DNA of 64,000 nucleotides from Isoetes taiwanensis (Eukaryota > Streptophyta > Lycopodiopsida > Isoetales > Isoetaceae). The stretch is from contig JAJEKV010000002.1 of the NCBI GenBank assembly GCA_021234155.1, positions 1,022,164 through 1,086,163 on the forward strand, given 5' to 3'. The notes under the pieces are model-generated. The model did not search any database. It had not been told where the DNA came from and worked only from the letters and a program-made list of their open reading frames with translations. Within the stretch, counting starts at the first letter, position 1; every line of letters starts with the position of its first letter. Position numbers and translations under genes: made by a program. This document shows positions 10,831-22,139 of the stretch, piece by piece.

Positions 10831-11190
10831 GAGTAAAAGGCGGACGGGGCAAGCTACGGGACAGAGAGGCTATGCCTCCGCCGTACACCAGGATAGCGAG
10901 GGCTAGACCCACCAACTGGTAACCCGGACCACCAAAAACTCGTTAATAACGGAAGGACAACATATGACTTATTCAGCGGGGTATGAAGAATACCCTGCCA
11001 TCGATTACGATTCATCAACATTGAGTAAAAGGTGGACGGGGCAAGATACGTGACGTTGAGGCCAAGCCTCCGTAGACACCAGGATAGCGAGGACCGGACC
11101 CACCAACCGGTAACCCGGACCACTAAAACTCACCATAATACCCGCGAACAACATATGACTTCTAGCGGGTATGAAGAATACCTCGATGAT
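10831..11190 (+). repeat. Tandem 5'-UTR monomers of the LINE (2 x about 190 bp)
   Basis: Units starting GAGTAAAAGG at 10831 and 11023 share GGACGGGGCAAG, CACCAGGATAGCGAGG, GGTAACCCGGACCAC and CATATGACTT in the same order (period 192). Repeated promoter monomers at the 5' end are known from some L1 families. Here they sit about 540 bp upstream of the first ORF1-like ATG. Confidence 0.7.
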
Positions 11191-11731
11191 GAACCTACCG
11201 GCACTATGGAAAAGGGGGATTATGGACAGGGGGGAGTTTCTACCCCTCGTCATAAGCCAGGGGGACGTGGGCACGGCCCCCCGCTGGTTCCATGACTCCA
11301 GCCCACCGAAATGACACATGCACAGAAATACAAAAATACAGAACTACAAGGGTGCGTAAATACAAAGAGTACGTTGGCTATTTGGTTCCCGGAAATTACC
11401 TAAAATACCAACGTAATCAATACGATAGGGTATCCACCCAATAATCAACCTCGAAAAACCCAAAAGGATCAACCTTGGGGCAAATGATCGAAGGGAGTTG
11501 AATGATAATAAAAAGAGATAGGCGGACTTAATTACTTGTCCGTTTGAATTTTGAATTTTGAAGTTCAAAATTAGAACGGTAAATTAGGAATAAAAATACC
11601 GCTTAGAAGCGAAAAATATATAGTCCCAGGCGAGAGAATACGGTTATCTTACAAGTGAGAGTCTAGCACCGTCGCGACCGCCTAGAGCCACCACCGAGTT
11701 TTTCCTCGCCATACGAGTTTCCTTTGCAAAC

Positions 11732-12358
11732 AAGCTATGGCCGACAAGATCAACAAAGCCAGCCGCCAGAGGAGATCGAGGTGGCAAGAGCCCCAAATGA
11801 GCCAACAGGATCTTAGGGACTTCCCCGGCGAGAGATGGATAAGCTGGTAGAATCAAAGATCCCGGATCGATGCTCTCAACGACCGGGTGAAAACGCGGTA
11901 ACAAGAATAAGATAGCCATCAATGGCTTGGACATGAGAGTAGGAGGGATGGAGAAGCTGAACGAGGAAATGCAGCGCAGAATGGACGAGATCGAAGAAGA
12001 GAAAGCAAAGATCTTGCAAAGGTTGGTTGAATTAGAGAAATCAAATGTTGAGTTGGATGCATGGGAATCATTTGATAGGATAAAGCCACATTTAATGGAA
12101 TATGAGGAGCAAAATAAAATTAAGCATGATGTTAGGCTAATTGGGATAGCAGAAAGGCCTAACGAGGATATATACCGAGTTACTGCAGAAGTGATAGAGA
12201 CGGTGTTCAAGGAACACAGAGGCGTCATCGTCAAAGCCCTCCGATCAGGTCAATGGAGGGGGAGATCGAGGCACATAAACTTGACACTGAGAGACATGGC
12301 AACCAAGGAGAGGATCCTGCGGATGGGATCCAGATTGAGAAATGGAATCAAAGTATAA
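11732..12358 (+). pseudogene. LINE ORF1-like protein (coiled coil plus RRM-like segment)
   Basis: A start ATG at 11732 opens a basic N-terminus (MADKINKASRQRRS), but the frame is broken before 11927. From 11927 an uninterrupted frame encodes a Glu/Lys/Met-rich coiled coil (MEKLNEEMQRRMDEIEEEK), followed by an IKHDVRLIGIAERPNEDI segment. That segment resembles the beta-alpha-beta start of L1 ORF1p-type RNA-recognition folds. ORF1 proteins bind LINE RNA and trimerise through the coiled coil. Assignment is from position and pattern, not from a strong signature. Confidence 0.5.
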
Positions 12359-12959
12359 GAGTCCTTAATGGTGATGCAGAGATAGGGGCTACACAGGGAA
12401 TTGGCCAAAGCCAGGGAACTGAACCAAGCAGGGATACAGGCGGGGGTCAAGAATGGCAAGGTCTACATACACAAGAGGGTAAGAGAGCAAATGACTCAAC
12501 CGCAAGAACAGACATAAATGGGTGGGGATAGCAAAATCAACTAAGGTAAAAGGAAAACATATACCCCCTCAAGTCTATACAACAGGGGGCCTGAGAACAT
12601 GACACTGGGGGAAGGACCGAGAATAATCACGGTGAAGGGAACCGTAATGGGGAGTAATAGGAAGAAGCGGAAGCGGGGAAACGGAAGAGCTTAAAGCAAA
12701 TACAGTGGGTTCGGAGGGCCAACCCCAACAATGAAAACCAGGGGGAGGCCAAGGAGAATAGGCAATGGCACAGAAAACATGGAGACCCCAAAGGAGCAAC
12801 CCTGGGAAGAGATTTATACATTATGGTACCGAACTGCACCGGCACCCATGGGATGATGGAGAAAGACTAGAAGGTGCCCATGGTCTTACATAATATGCCC
12901 GGACGAGACATGGGGAGCATAACGTTAAAAGGCTGCCAGAGGAGGAAGGATACCAGTTA

Positions 12960-15900
12960 TTCACATGCTGGAAAGACAGGGATTTTAAGATAGGGAGGGG
13001 GAGTGCAGGCCTGGCTTGTTATATAAAGAATAGTGTAGCCAACAATGCATGTATGTTACATTCAGATATCAATAAAAGGTATATGGTCTTGAATATCCAA
13101 TTGAAAAACAAACAAGAGATAGTTCTGATAATTACATATTACCCGCCAAAAAGTGATAAGCTAGAATTGCTGGATCTGGGAGAGAACATAACGAAATGGA
13201 AGGAACAGGGACCAGTGATTATAGTAGGAGATCTAAATGCCAGAACCAGACAAGAACAGGCACAAAGCACACACACGGACGAGAAGGATGGTCAGATAGT
13301 GTATACGGCAAGGACACAGGAATGGCAGAGGGATACAGAAGATAAGACAGAGGTCAATGCTAGGGGTGAATTACTGTTGGAAGTCTGCACGGCAACAGGG
13401 ATGATCATAGCTAATGGCGTGAGAAAATGGAAGGGATCAGGAGGTTTTACGAGCCAAAACACACATGGTAAGAGCATAGTGGATTATATAATTCTGAACG
13501 ATCAAGCAGCAGATAAGATAGAAGAGGTGATGCTACAAAAATGGCCGACTGGGAAAAGGGAAAGCCATAGACCGATTAAATTAACAATCAGACTGGATGG
13601 AAAGCCACAAAAAGATCGCGACACAAAAAAAGGATGATAAGGAAGACAGGTGAGGATTCAATTCCGTGAGAAATACGCAGTAAACCTTCATCCAAACGAT
13701 CGTGGAGGAAATGGGAACATGGGATTGGGGAAAACACAATGCGAAAGTGATAATGGAAACACCCCTCAATGACATCATGGTAAAGGTAGCAATGACGTGT
13801 TTGGGAAAAAAAAGATCAAAATCAGGAAAAAACAGGGCATTCAGAGCTTCAAGATGGTATGATGACGAGTGTAGAGAACACAAGAGGAGAACAAAAAGCA
13901 CAGGGAAAGGAGACATACCGAAGAAAAAGCAAAGATACATAAGATTATTCAGAAGAAAAGATACAATAACCTCGCTACAAAGCACCAATGGTATTTGGGA
14001 AAATTGTTGACAAAATAGCCCCGAAGATTCTGGAGGGGACTCAAAAACAAAGGAGGGGCAGCAATATGAAAGCAAGGAATGAACAAGAAGACATTGGAAC
14101 CGAGGGATGGGAGAGTTACCTGGACAAATTATACAAGACGGGGGCACCCCCGGTGCCAATACCAATGCAGCATGACCCGGACAAACCATGCTTCAACATG
14201 CTAGAAGTAATGCTAGCCCTAAACAGGATGGCTAACCATAAAGCACCAGACCTATACGGCCTGACCGTGGAACTGCTGAAGTGTGCAGAGACAGAAATTG
14301 GTAGACAGGTTACAGACATTTTCAATGGCATCATACATACAGGACTTCTAGACAGATGGACATACAATAGAGTCATACCCCTACATAAGGCAGGAAATAG
14401 AAGAGACCCAGGAAACTATAGGACGATAATGGTAAGCTCGATTTTCGCAAAATGGTTTGGAAAGGTTCTGGATAACGTGACTCTTCGGATATTAATAGAG
14501 CATAACAAAGTGCATGGGAGAAAATAATCACGCTTTGTAGATTTAAAAAGCATTTGATACAATTTCCAGAGAGAAGCCATTAAAAAGACCGATGGACATG
14601 CAAGCCCCGATAAATATGGTAGGATCGATCGCAAAACTATACCACAAGCTGTACGCTAAGATGGAAAAGGAGGGACAGCCGATAGTCTGTGACACTGGTG
14701 TAAAGTAGGGATGTCCGTTATCCCCAACTCTGTTTGGTATATACATAGATGCGCTTCTGAGGGGATACATAGCGTAACAAAGGGGATCGAATACGCCCCA
14801 CACTAGGAGACACGAAGGTACCAATAATGCTATATGCGATGATCTCGATGATGATGGCAACAAAAAACAAGGGGATGCAAGAATGCTCAAAATTCTAGAA
14901 ACGCCTGTGGAGGAGATCTGGCCGACAGCTGAATCTAGCAAAAACTAAGATAGTCATCTTTGGACACAAGAACAAGCATAAACCTTTCGTGATATAAAGA
15001 AAAAGAGATAGAGGAAGCAAATGTAATACGATATCTAGGTTATGATGCGCATGGCACAGGGAAATGGGCCAAGGGAGCTAACGCCAGATTCCAATCAGCT
15101 ATAGGAAGCTGCTTTAACATGAAAAACTTCTGTAACAGAAGCAAGATAACTGATTGGGACATCAAATGTTACCTACTCAGTGCAGCGGTAGCCACTACTC
15201 AATTATACGGAGTGTAGCATGGGGACCAGGTCTAACAGAAAGAAATTGGGAAAAGCAAGAAGGGATTCTTAGACAATGGCACAGACAGGAATTCAGGGTA
15301 AGGACAAACACGCCGCTGACAATCATGGTCCTCGAAACAGGGCAAAAGCCGATGGAGGTGAGAGCATGGGAGAGAACCATGAGGTACCTGCTCAGAGACT
15401 GTCCAGCATCGCAATCACCGAATCAGCAAAATCACACATCCTCGAAAACACTGGATGGTTTAAAGATGTGGCAACATGGACCGTATTGCATGGGATTAAA
15501 CCCGAAAGGACCTAATAGAAGAGGGGCAAGGAATGAGGAGTGGACGTACATAGCGACAAGAGCATGGTCATGAAGACACAGGACCCAAGATGACCGGCTC
15601 GCATGTTTTAACCCAGACAACAAATAGGACACCGTGATATACCGAGATAACACATTGGGGAAAAAACAGGGACATCCCGCCGATTCGGATGGGAAGTCAT
15701 GACCTAATAATCAAAAAGACGATGGAGAGGGGTAGACAAGGAGGACAGGATATGCGTAATATGTGACGGGGAGAATAGAGGATGAGAATCATATGCTTAA
15801 TGATCGGTCCGGCCTACTTTAGACATCGTGTGACGACATACGTAAATATAAGGTGGGGGGAACCAGTCCACAGGCTGATGACGATGACAGAATCATTACG

Positions 15901-16000
15901 GGATCTGGCAGACGCGATCCAAAGAATGACGACCAGACACAGAGAAGTACACAGTGAGAGAGGGCTTGTAATATGATCTGTACAAAGCGGGTCATACAGC
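12960..16000 (+). pseudogene. LINE ORF2 relic: APE endonuclease, reverse transcriptase, Cys/His tail
   Basis: Endonuclease: GSAGLACYIKNSV near 12993, the core motif VIIVGDLNAR near 13215-13245, and the terminal VDYIILND ... ESHRPI near 13480-13580 (SDH-type motif altered to ESH). Reverse transcriptase: NHKAPDLYGLTVELLK (about 14240) and VIPLHKAGNRRDPGNYRTI (about 14372-14430) are motifs 0-2. KKAFDT and GCPLSPTLFGIYIDALL follow around 14550 and 14707. The catalytic YADD position reads YAMI (about 14830). LNLAKTKIVIFGHKN (about 14930) and a YLG motif follow. A CVIC...H...C-like cluster lies at about 15745-15800. Stops and frameshifts are frequent (for example TAG at about 14706), so the enzyme is dead. 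Confidence 0.75.
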
Positions 16001-16214
16001 CTCACACAAATTGCTCAGCTAAAAGCTGATTGATAACGACGCATCACTGCACGGCCAAGAAGCCGAGATAAAGCGGGATGCTGGTATTAAAAGAAAAAAA
16101 GTCAGCCTTCAGAAAAGGCTACATTATAACAGCGTGATGTGCTAGTAGCACCCTTTTTTAGGGAGCTCGCCCATGCTACACAAGTCCAGGGGCCTTACGG
16201 CACAAGGGACATTA

Positions 16215-16252
16215 ATGTATTCTATTCTATTATATTCTATTCTTATTCTAAG
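16215..16252. repeat. (ATTCT)n tail of the LINE
   Basis: TATTCTATTCTATTATATTC and similar units. A stretch with the same irregular order (ATTCTATTCTATTATATTCT) recurs at about 27386. Confidence 0.8.
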
Positions 16253-16334
16253 GTAAAAAATTAACTTTGCGAAGATCATGATATATTTTACACCTTGTTT
16301 AACCCATTTTGAAGGTTTAAGACACAAAATGGGG

Positions 16335-16530
16335 ACAAGTACATATTAATAGGTCTAATGCATATTAATAGATTTAATGCATAGGTCTAATAGGCTCTCA
16401 TAGGTTTAATGCACATGTTTACATTGGTTTAATCATTTCAATGTGCTTTCATAGGTATATTACATAAATTTACATATTTTTAATGTATACTTTCATAGGC
16501 TTAATGCATAGGTTTAGATAAGTTTAGATT
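16335..16530. repeat. Irregular GGTTTAATGCATA repeat
   Basis: The words AGGTTTAATGCAT and AGGTCTAATAG recur at least six times with variable spacing, leading directly into the palindrome array. Confidence 0.6.
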
Positions 16531-17430
16531 GCGAGTCGAGAAAGGCTCTCATACTTGTGTTTTTCACTCTGAGCTGCCTTTCTTGACTCGGGAGTCGAGA
16601 AAGGCCATTAGAGGGGCCTTGAGATCTTTCTCAACTCGCGAGTTGAGAAAGGCCCTCAAAAACCTTTTTTTTCTATTTAAAAAAAAAGGAAAAAAAAAAG
16701 TTTTTTTTGGGCTCTGAGCTACGTTTCTCGACTCGCGAGTCGAGAAAGGTTGTTAGAGGGGCTTTGAGGGTCTTTCCGAGTCGAGAAAGGTCCTCAGCAA
16801 GCTTTTTTTTTGTTTTTTTCCTACACACCTGCCTTTTCCACAGAATTGGCCCATAGACCTGCGCTTTTCACTCTGAGTTGTCTTTCTCGATTCGCGAGTC
16901 GAGAAAGACCTTCAGACTTGCGTTTTCGCTTTAAGATATCTTTCTCGATTCGCAAGTTGAGAAAGGGCCTCAAACCTACATTCTTCAGAAATGGCCCTTA
17001 GAACTGGTTGTTTTCTTATTTGTATTGTCTGTAGCATCACTTGCATTAACTTGATTTTGCCTTTCTCGGTCGAACAGAAAGGACATGATCGGGAGCCATG
17101 GAAAGACCCGTTCATTGAGGAAAGAGGACGAGAAGATGTTGGCGACATGCATTGGTCATGCTAGCGTGTTCAGATTTCTATTCTCTTCAAGTTGCTCTTG
17201 TGACTTGGAACACCTCGCTGTTCCCAGTAGGTGGTCTGTGTGCGAAGATGATGTAATATTTGTGTCAGCCCGACCATCATGGTATCTTCAACCATTGTAA
17301 AATACAATGTAATACAATTATTTATGAATAAAAATTCATGGCAGATCAGCACTTTGTTTACAGAGAGATAGCATTTTCATTGGTTTTAGTTGCGCTCCTT
17401 ATCTTCTCGACTCGCTAATCGAGAAAAGTA
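16531..17430. repeat. Array of near-perfect CTTTCTCGACTCG/CGAGTCGAGAAAG palindromes
   Basis: A unit of about 150 bp occurs three times (starting near 16563, 16711 and 16866), each with two palindromes: 16578-16603 and 16626-16651; 16724-16747 and a half at 16772-16789; 16880-16909 and 16940-16965. The copy at 16626-16651 is a perfect 26-bp palindrome with no spacer (half CTTTCTCAACTCG) and 16724-16747 is a perfect 24-mer. Outliers are a half at 16531-16545, a decayed copy near 17056-17072 and one at 17404-17426. The spacers are also conserved (CTCTGAGCT before, GAGGGGCYTTGAG after). Function unknown. Confidence 0.85.
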
Positions 17431-17565
17431 GACCACATAATTTTCCGTAACATTTTTTTTCACAAAGGAAAACATGCATCTTCTAAAGCAATAATGCGGC
17501 TTTAAAAGTTTCCCTCGTCTTTTTCGTGTAAAATAACAGGGTTCCAAAAAAAAGTGGGAATGGAA

Positions 17566-18000
17566 TGAGACCCACTTTAATTAAATACGACTTAATACCA
17601 ATTATACCATCATCTATTGTATCACACGTGATGGCAATAATATATCAGTACACACAAATGACACTATGTATGTTACTAATAGCATCATGGATATTATCAC
17701 TACTTGCATCATTATTAACGTCAATAATTCTTCCATTTATAAACTGACTATACAAGTGTTATAACTTATATCAGTTATAGTATCACCTATAATGTCTTGT
17801 GTCAATATCTACAAATATGACACTATATGTGTTTCTACTATAGATATCTATTGCATCACCACTTGTATCAATGTGATGTTCTTATTGTTTTTATTTATGT
17901 TAGATGTAGTATCACTCATTTCACCACTCTTCATTGGCATTGGTATCATTTTCTTAGATATAAAATGGATTTTCATGTCTACCATTATAGAATAACAAAG
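17566..18000 (-). repeat. Arm of the CACTA-like family next to the transposase gene
   Basis: It begins CCCACTTTAATTAAATACG, the inverted match of the block at 2131-2150 and, more loosely, of 22648-22664 and 35029-35045. It then has many TGATACTA-like words. It lies just beyond the stop codon of the DUF4216 frame (18062). It could be the 3' arm of a smaller element running 17566-22664. Confidence 0.45.
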
Positions 18001-18061
18001 TAACTCAAGTTCATTGGCAAAGTACACAAATTGATTTTTTTAAGAAAAGATTCTACATTGG

Positions 18062-18833
18062 CTAAATCTCAATTGCCACTTCATCTCTTATATCATGTGC
18101 AATATCATCTAGTTCATCATCACCAAGCTGTAGTTGCAATAAATGTTGAGGCACAGTACCAATTTCTTCATTTCCGTCATCATCGTCATATTCTATAATC
18201 TGATGATTTGGTGAATCCCTTGGTAGACGTAGCATACCTTCAAATGAATTATCCTCGTTGTCAGTCGAATCATGACTTTCTACCTGATCACTTGCCATTT
18301 CATTTGTCTTCTCGAGCATCAATTCCCTCAAGTAAAAGGGTTGGGTCGGTCTCGAAGGATGATAAATCTATATGCATTAAAGTAGAAGGATCAATCATGC
18401 ATCGCGATGTAGGTGTTGCATGAAATACGATCCACCAATCAGTGTCCCTCTGATTTGTATGGAAGAAAACCTGCTCAACTTGTCTAGGATAAACAAATGG
18501 CTCATCCATTTCTCTTAAAAACTGTGTAGAGTTAACCTCATAAAAACCTGATGGATGTTGTCTCATTGTACAATTTCTCCCTCGATAACATGCTTTGAAC
18601 CACTTTGCTTTCAACACATTGACTTTGAAGGAGTGATAATCTACTTCAATGATATCCGTTATTTGACCAACATAATTCAGATCACTTTCTAATGGTTGAG
18701 TGTCTCTAGCTGAAGCTTGACTTTTTTGCTCAAAGCATGCTGCAATACCACTATCAAATGTAACTCTACTTCTATCAGTGCTCATGACTCAAAAATGTTG
18801 TCCATATGCCCACATTGATGTGTAGAATCTTGC
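18062..18833 (-). pseudogene. CACTA transposase 3' exon, DUF4216 domain
   Basis: This minus-strand exon follows a GT-AG intron (18834-18907, acceptor TTTTGTAG). Its translation has the DUF4216 pattern: a DSGIAACFEQKSQASARD segment (family: NSGV...SFASA+D), YVGQITDIIEVDYHSFKV, VLKAKWFKACY, EPFVYPRQVEQVFFHTNQRD and DWWIVFHATP. An acidic C-terminal tail (EYDDDDGNEE) follows. The tail (18331-18062) is one frame off the DUF4216 frame (18785-18300), so there is one indel or an unseen tiny intron. A TGA lies just upstream of 18785. DUF4216 accompanies TNP2-type transposases of CACTA elements. Inactive or nearly so. Confidence 0.8.
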
Positions 18834-18907
18834 CTACAAAAGTTAAAGATTAACAACATAGCAACAACTAAAGTGGAAACTTAAAATAATGTAAATTTGA
18901 GATATAC

Positions 18908-19800
18908 CTTCTTTGAACATCCAAGAGCTACATTATAGTCATCTACTGGAATTTTGACACCTTGACGTTCTGCTTCTTCCGGGCGTTTGGTCTAGTGGTA
19001 ACACACTAGTTCCTTAGCAATGTGGTCTCGAGTTCGAGACCGCCCAGAATCGCACTCGGTACTGTTGGGGGTCAAATCCCAACAAGGCCCAACCAAGCAA
19101 TGTAGTGTGGTGTGTGGTCACATGTCCAGTTGGATGCTGCCTAGTGGCGTGACGTTAAAACTACTATCTATCCATCTTACTTAACAACCACTCTCATGGC
19201 ATTGCTTCTGGCAACGGTTCAAGATCTTTTGAGGTCCTTGTGTTTTCCACGTCTTGCCCTCCTTCTTAAACCATGACTTTTTCTAGTTTCCTCTCTTTCC
19301 ATACAAGCAATCTTATATTGTTCTCTCCATGCATCTAGGCTATCACAGTTTGCCATTACCCACTTGTTTATCTCCAAGTACATTTCTTTGCTAAGTTTGC
19401 ATTCCACACCAATACCTTCAAGAACTTCTCCCATGTCTTCTATACATTGTTCTTTTTGCCATATGCGTGGAGCGTCAACATCTATTGATGTGATTGCATC
19501 ACTCATAAAGAAAAGAATCTCTTGCACGAAATACCCTTCAGCCATGCACGCTTCTGTTCTAGCCATCTGACGAACAAAGCCTTTCAAAACATTCATATAT
19601 CGTTCCAAGAAAAACATCCAATGACCAGGAGTTGGTCCAACCAAACGGATTTCTTCAGGAATATGTGCAAGAAGATGAAGTTGAAGGTCAAACAAGGCAG
19701 TAGGAAAGTTCCGCTCTAATATGCATAACAACTCTGCAACTTCAACCTCCATCATTGATATTTCAGAGGCATTGATCTCTTTTAACGATACCCATCTTTA
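18908..19800 (-). pseudogene. CACTA transposase exon, DUF4218 domain, split by a SINE
   Basis: Frame 19755-19219 carries DUF4218: VAELLCILERNFPTALFDLQ, LHLLAHIPEEIRLVGPT, HWMFFLERYMNVLKGFVRQM and ARTEACMAEGYFVQEILFF. In the family this reads: FPP.FFD...HL..HL..E....GP...RWMYP.ER....K..V+N+..PE.SIAE.Y. The exon then runs to a good 5' splice site (AAG|GTATAT at 18907) only if the SINE at 18978-19202 and one copy of its duplication are ignored, plus a one-base frame shift near 19220-19240. The exon is preceded by an acceptor near 19800. It is part of one minus-strand gene from about 20190 to 18062. Confidence 0.8.
18978..19202 (+). mobile_element. tRNA-derived SINE with 7-bp target duplication
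   Basis: The head is tRNA-like: CCGGGCGTTTGGTCTAGTGG contains a polymerase III box A (TGGTCTAGTGG, near 18987-18997), followed about 33 bp later by a box B (GAGTTCGAGACC, near 19030-19041). GGGCG and CGCCC can close the acceptor stem. A non-tRNA body and a CTATCTATCC-type tail follow. TGCTTCT flanks both ends (18971-18977, 19203-19209). The A box resembles tRNA-Gly/Glu types, but the anticodon arm is too diverged to assign. It interrupts the transposase exon precisely. Confidence 0.8.
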
Positions 19801-19859
19801 TATAAAAGTAAATGATTAAAATCACGTATTACAAAAAAAAGGGAGGTTTTCAATTAGTA

Positions 19860-20190
19860 TGATACCTTGCAAATTTGCCTAGTCGATAAATGGCGTCACG
19901 AATTCTTGGTGTCAAGCAATTATCTATGGCACATGGTAGTAGATGCTACATAAAGTTTAAAAGAAAATCTAGGTTTACCTGAAGAAACTTGTGCCAATCA
20001 TGTGATTTCAAGCCAGTAAGTTCACCATCCTTTATAAATGCCTGACGTACGTTGGTGTTCTCATTTTAGATATCACTTCTTTGACTTGTTTAATCTCTTG
20101 TTTGTTGAGAACCCAAGGTGCATCCTTGCACTTTCCGTTATCCAATGGCCACAATTGTGGCATGATTTTTAACTCTTTTAAGTCAATGAG
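19860..20190 (-). pseudogene. CACTA TNP2 transposase fragment
   Basis: Minus-strand sequence encodes GELTGLKSHDWHKFLQ (near 20035-19980) and then short frames. This corresponds to the conserved GMKSHDCHVL.Q segment of TNP2-type CACTA transposases, just upstream of the DUF4218 region as expected. The catalytic upstream part of the transposase is absent or unrecognisable beyond 20190. Stops and a frameshift interrupt it. Confidence 0.65.
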
Positions 20191-20781
20191 TTTTATAATA
20201 AAGAGAACCTTGCTGGTCTACATCAGTACAGCACTAGAGAGCTTTTAGATACCATGACTGATCACTGCATCTCTTCTTGGAGCATCTCTTCCAGGACAGA
20301 TCCAAGGTTTTGAACCTCTTATCACTCTTGCAGATCCAAGGATTGAACCTTTAGATTGAGGCAGCCTGTTTTTTAATTATATACAGATTGAAACCAGCAA
20401 GTTTATTCTCCTTCTTTATGCCCTTGCACTAAGTTTAGAATTTTTTACATATCCAGTTGCACATTGCCAACATATCCAACTGCAGGCTGCCTTTCTTTTG
20501 CATCCATCTTCTCATGAGCATTTTCCTAATCAGACAAGTGCCTATCTTTTGACATATCCAAGTGCATTTTCAGTGTCAACAAAGCATGTTTTTTATGATG
20601 TTGCTGCAGACTGTAGCATGTTTTCTATTTGTACTTATAACTTGGTATTTACAATGTCTTGAATTATTAGGTGTGTATATCTGGAGGCGGACAAATCCAT
20701 ATCGATAGGACAGGAAAGAAATTCATGAATTCAGCAGCAGAGTACATGAAATTTCATTGCCATGACATCCATCAAATATCG

Positions 20782-21885
20782 CCAAGAGTGAAGCGCGTGT
20801 AATTGCTGAGTTAAAAGCGCATTATGGTGTTGGGTTCTCAAAGCGTGATGTGTTAAAGAGACTTGGTCGGCAATGGAACCATTACAGGTTAGTATATTGC
20901 TTTATAATATTTCTTGCTATAAATCTTCCTTTCTAGATCTTCCATGCTTGTGAATTTTACATTACAGGACTAAATTAAGGAACGAGGTGAGGGAAGATCC
21001 CAGCATGGATCAACCCAACGAGGTTAGACAAGATTCTTGGGGATTGTTTAAAGAGGACAACAAAAAAGTATATGCTCGTTTTATACGAGCTGCTGCTGCA
21101 AGGCAAGAGAAGCAATGCACAGGCTCTGGTGGAGACGATTATATCAAAACAGAATTTGTATGTGGCTAAAGATGCCTTTTTCTATTTTAGTTCTTACTGA
21201 CCTTAAATGATCATGCAGTTTAGGCACTATTGTGGCTATCCAACGGATGTTTAACTTAGTGAGATTAAAAAGGCAGGTGGTTTTTTGTGATGGATTAAAG
21301 ATCAGGAAGTCTCGAATAAGAAGGTACATCCGGTTTTTATAGATTGTCGGGTTTTCGAGAAGGTACGTTCATATGTATAGTTTTTTCTTTACAATTGCCT
21401 TTCTATAGCGTGATAAATAAATCCTTGATGACTTTTTCTTGTATATGAAGGGGGAGGGGGGGAGGGAATATTGTTGAGCAAGAACAAAAGGAGAACGCTG
21501 AGTCCTCAAAAGACGAGTTAGACATAATTGGTTTGGATGAAGAGGTATGACTACAATTGAAATTTTTGAGTTCACAATATCACATTCTTTTAAGAACTTT
21601 CTAATGCTTATAATGCTGCTATGTAGGACAAGCGAGAAGGAGACAAGTGAATCATCTGATAATGATGGCAGCACTAATTCATCAAGTGCATCACCGGAAA
21701 GTTACTCAAGTAGCAGAGATGAGTCTGAAGGATCGCAAGTCAGACAATCACCACCGAAGAAGAAAAAACATGCCATGATATTGCTCGAGAAATATATTTA
21801 CGGCGTGGGGAATCTGAACCATCTACTTCAAATCAAACCTATAACCCTTGAGAATGCTTTATTTCAGTTTTATTGTACTACGTAA
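20782..21885 (+). pseudogene. Second CACTA-type gene (TNP1-like), spliced, divergent from the transposase
   Basis: Exon 20782-20887 (ARVIAELKAHYGVGFSKRDV, then LKRLGRQWNHY) is joined to exon 20968-21169 (TKLRNEVREDPSMDQPNEV, then DSWGLFKEDNKKVYARFIRA). The joining intron is a canonical GT-AG (20888-20967, CAG|GTTAGT ... TTACAG|G), and splicing restores an Arg codon in frame. Later exon-like pieces lie at 21208-21363 (ending AAG|GTACGT) and a Ser/Glu/Asp-rich part at 21625-21780. The first two exons resemble the plant transposase families that accompany TNP2 in CACTA elements. I assign it by context and pattern only. Confidence 0.45.
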
Positions 21886-22139
21886 TTTCAATTTTTATAT
21901 GCGCGCTTCGCGAAATCTTTGTTCTAGAATCTAAAGATATTAATATAAAGTTTTTGGATATTTGAACCACCTTATGATATATTTTGTGGTTTCCCAACTT
22001 TGATTCTTTATATATATACAATAAAATACAAATTAAAAAGTGCAAAAATCGAAAAAAAAAGGAAAAAAGTAATAAATATAAATAAAATATAAATAGGAAA
22101 ACAAAATAGAAATTGGATAAATAGGTGATATAACAAATA

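Larger units (their letters stand above)
10690..16255 (+). mobile_element. Degenerate full-length LINE retrotransposon
   Basis: Plus strand, in order: a 5' region with two tandem monomers (10831-11190), a coiled-coil ORF1-like frame (to 12358), an endonuclease (about 12960-13640), a reverse transcriptase (about 13990-14980), a C-terminal Cys/His cluster (about 15740-15810) and a simple (ATTCT)n tail at 16215-16252. This is the architecture of APE-type LINEs. Many stops and frameshifts make it inactive. The 5' boundary is approximate and no target duplication was identified. Confidence 0.75.

Noticed and set aside
11644..12234. 196-codon minus-strand frame
   Set aside because: Antisense to the LINE ORF1-like sequence. 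Ser/Leu-rich shadow.
18978..19050. A functional tRNA gene
   Set aside because: Boxes A and B are present, but the anticodon arm does not fold properly and the unit continues into a SINE body with target duplications.
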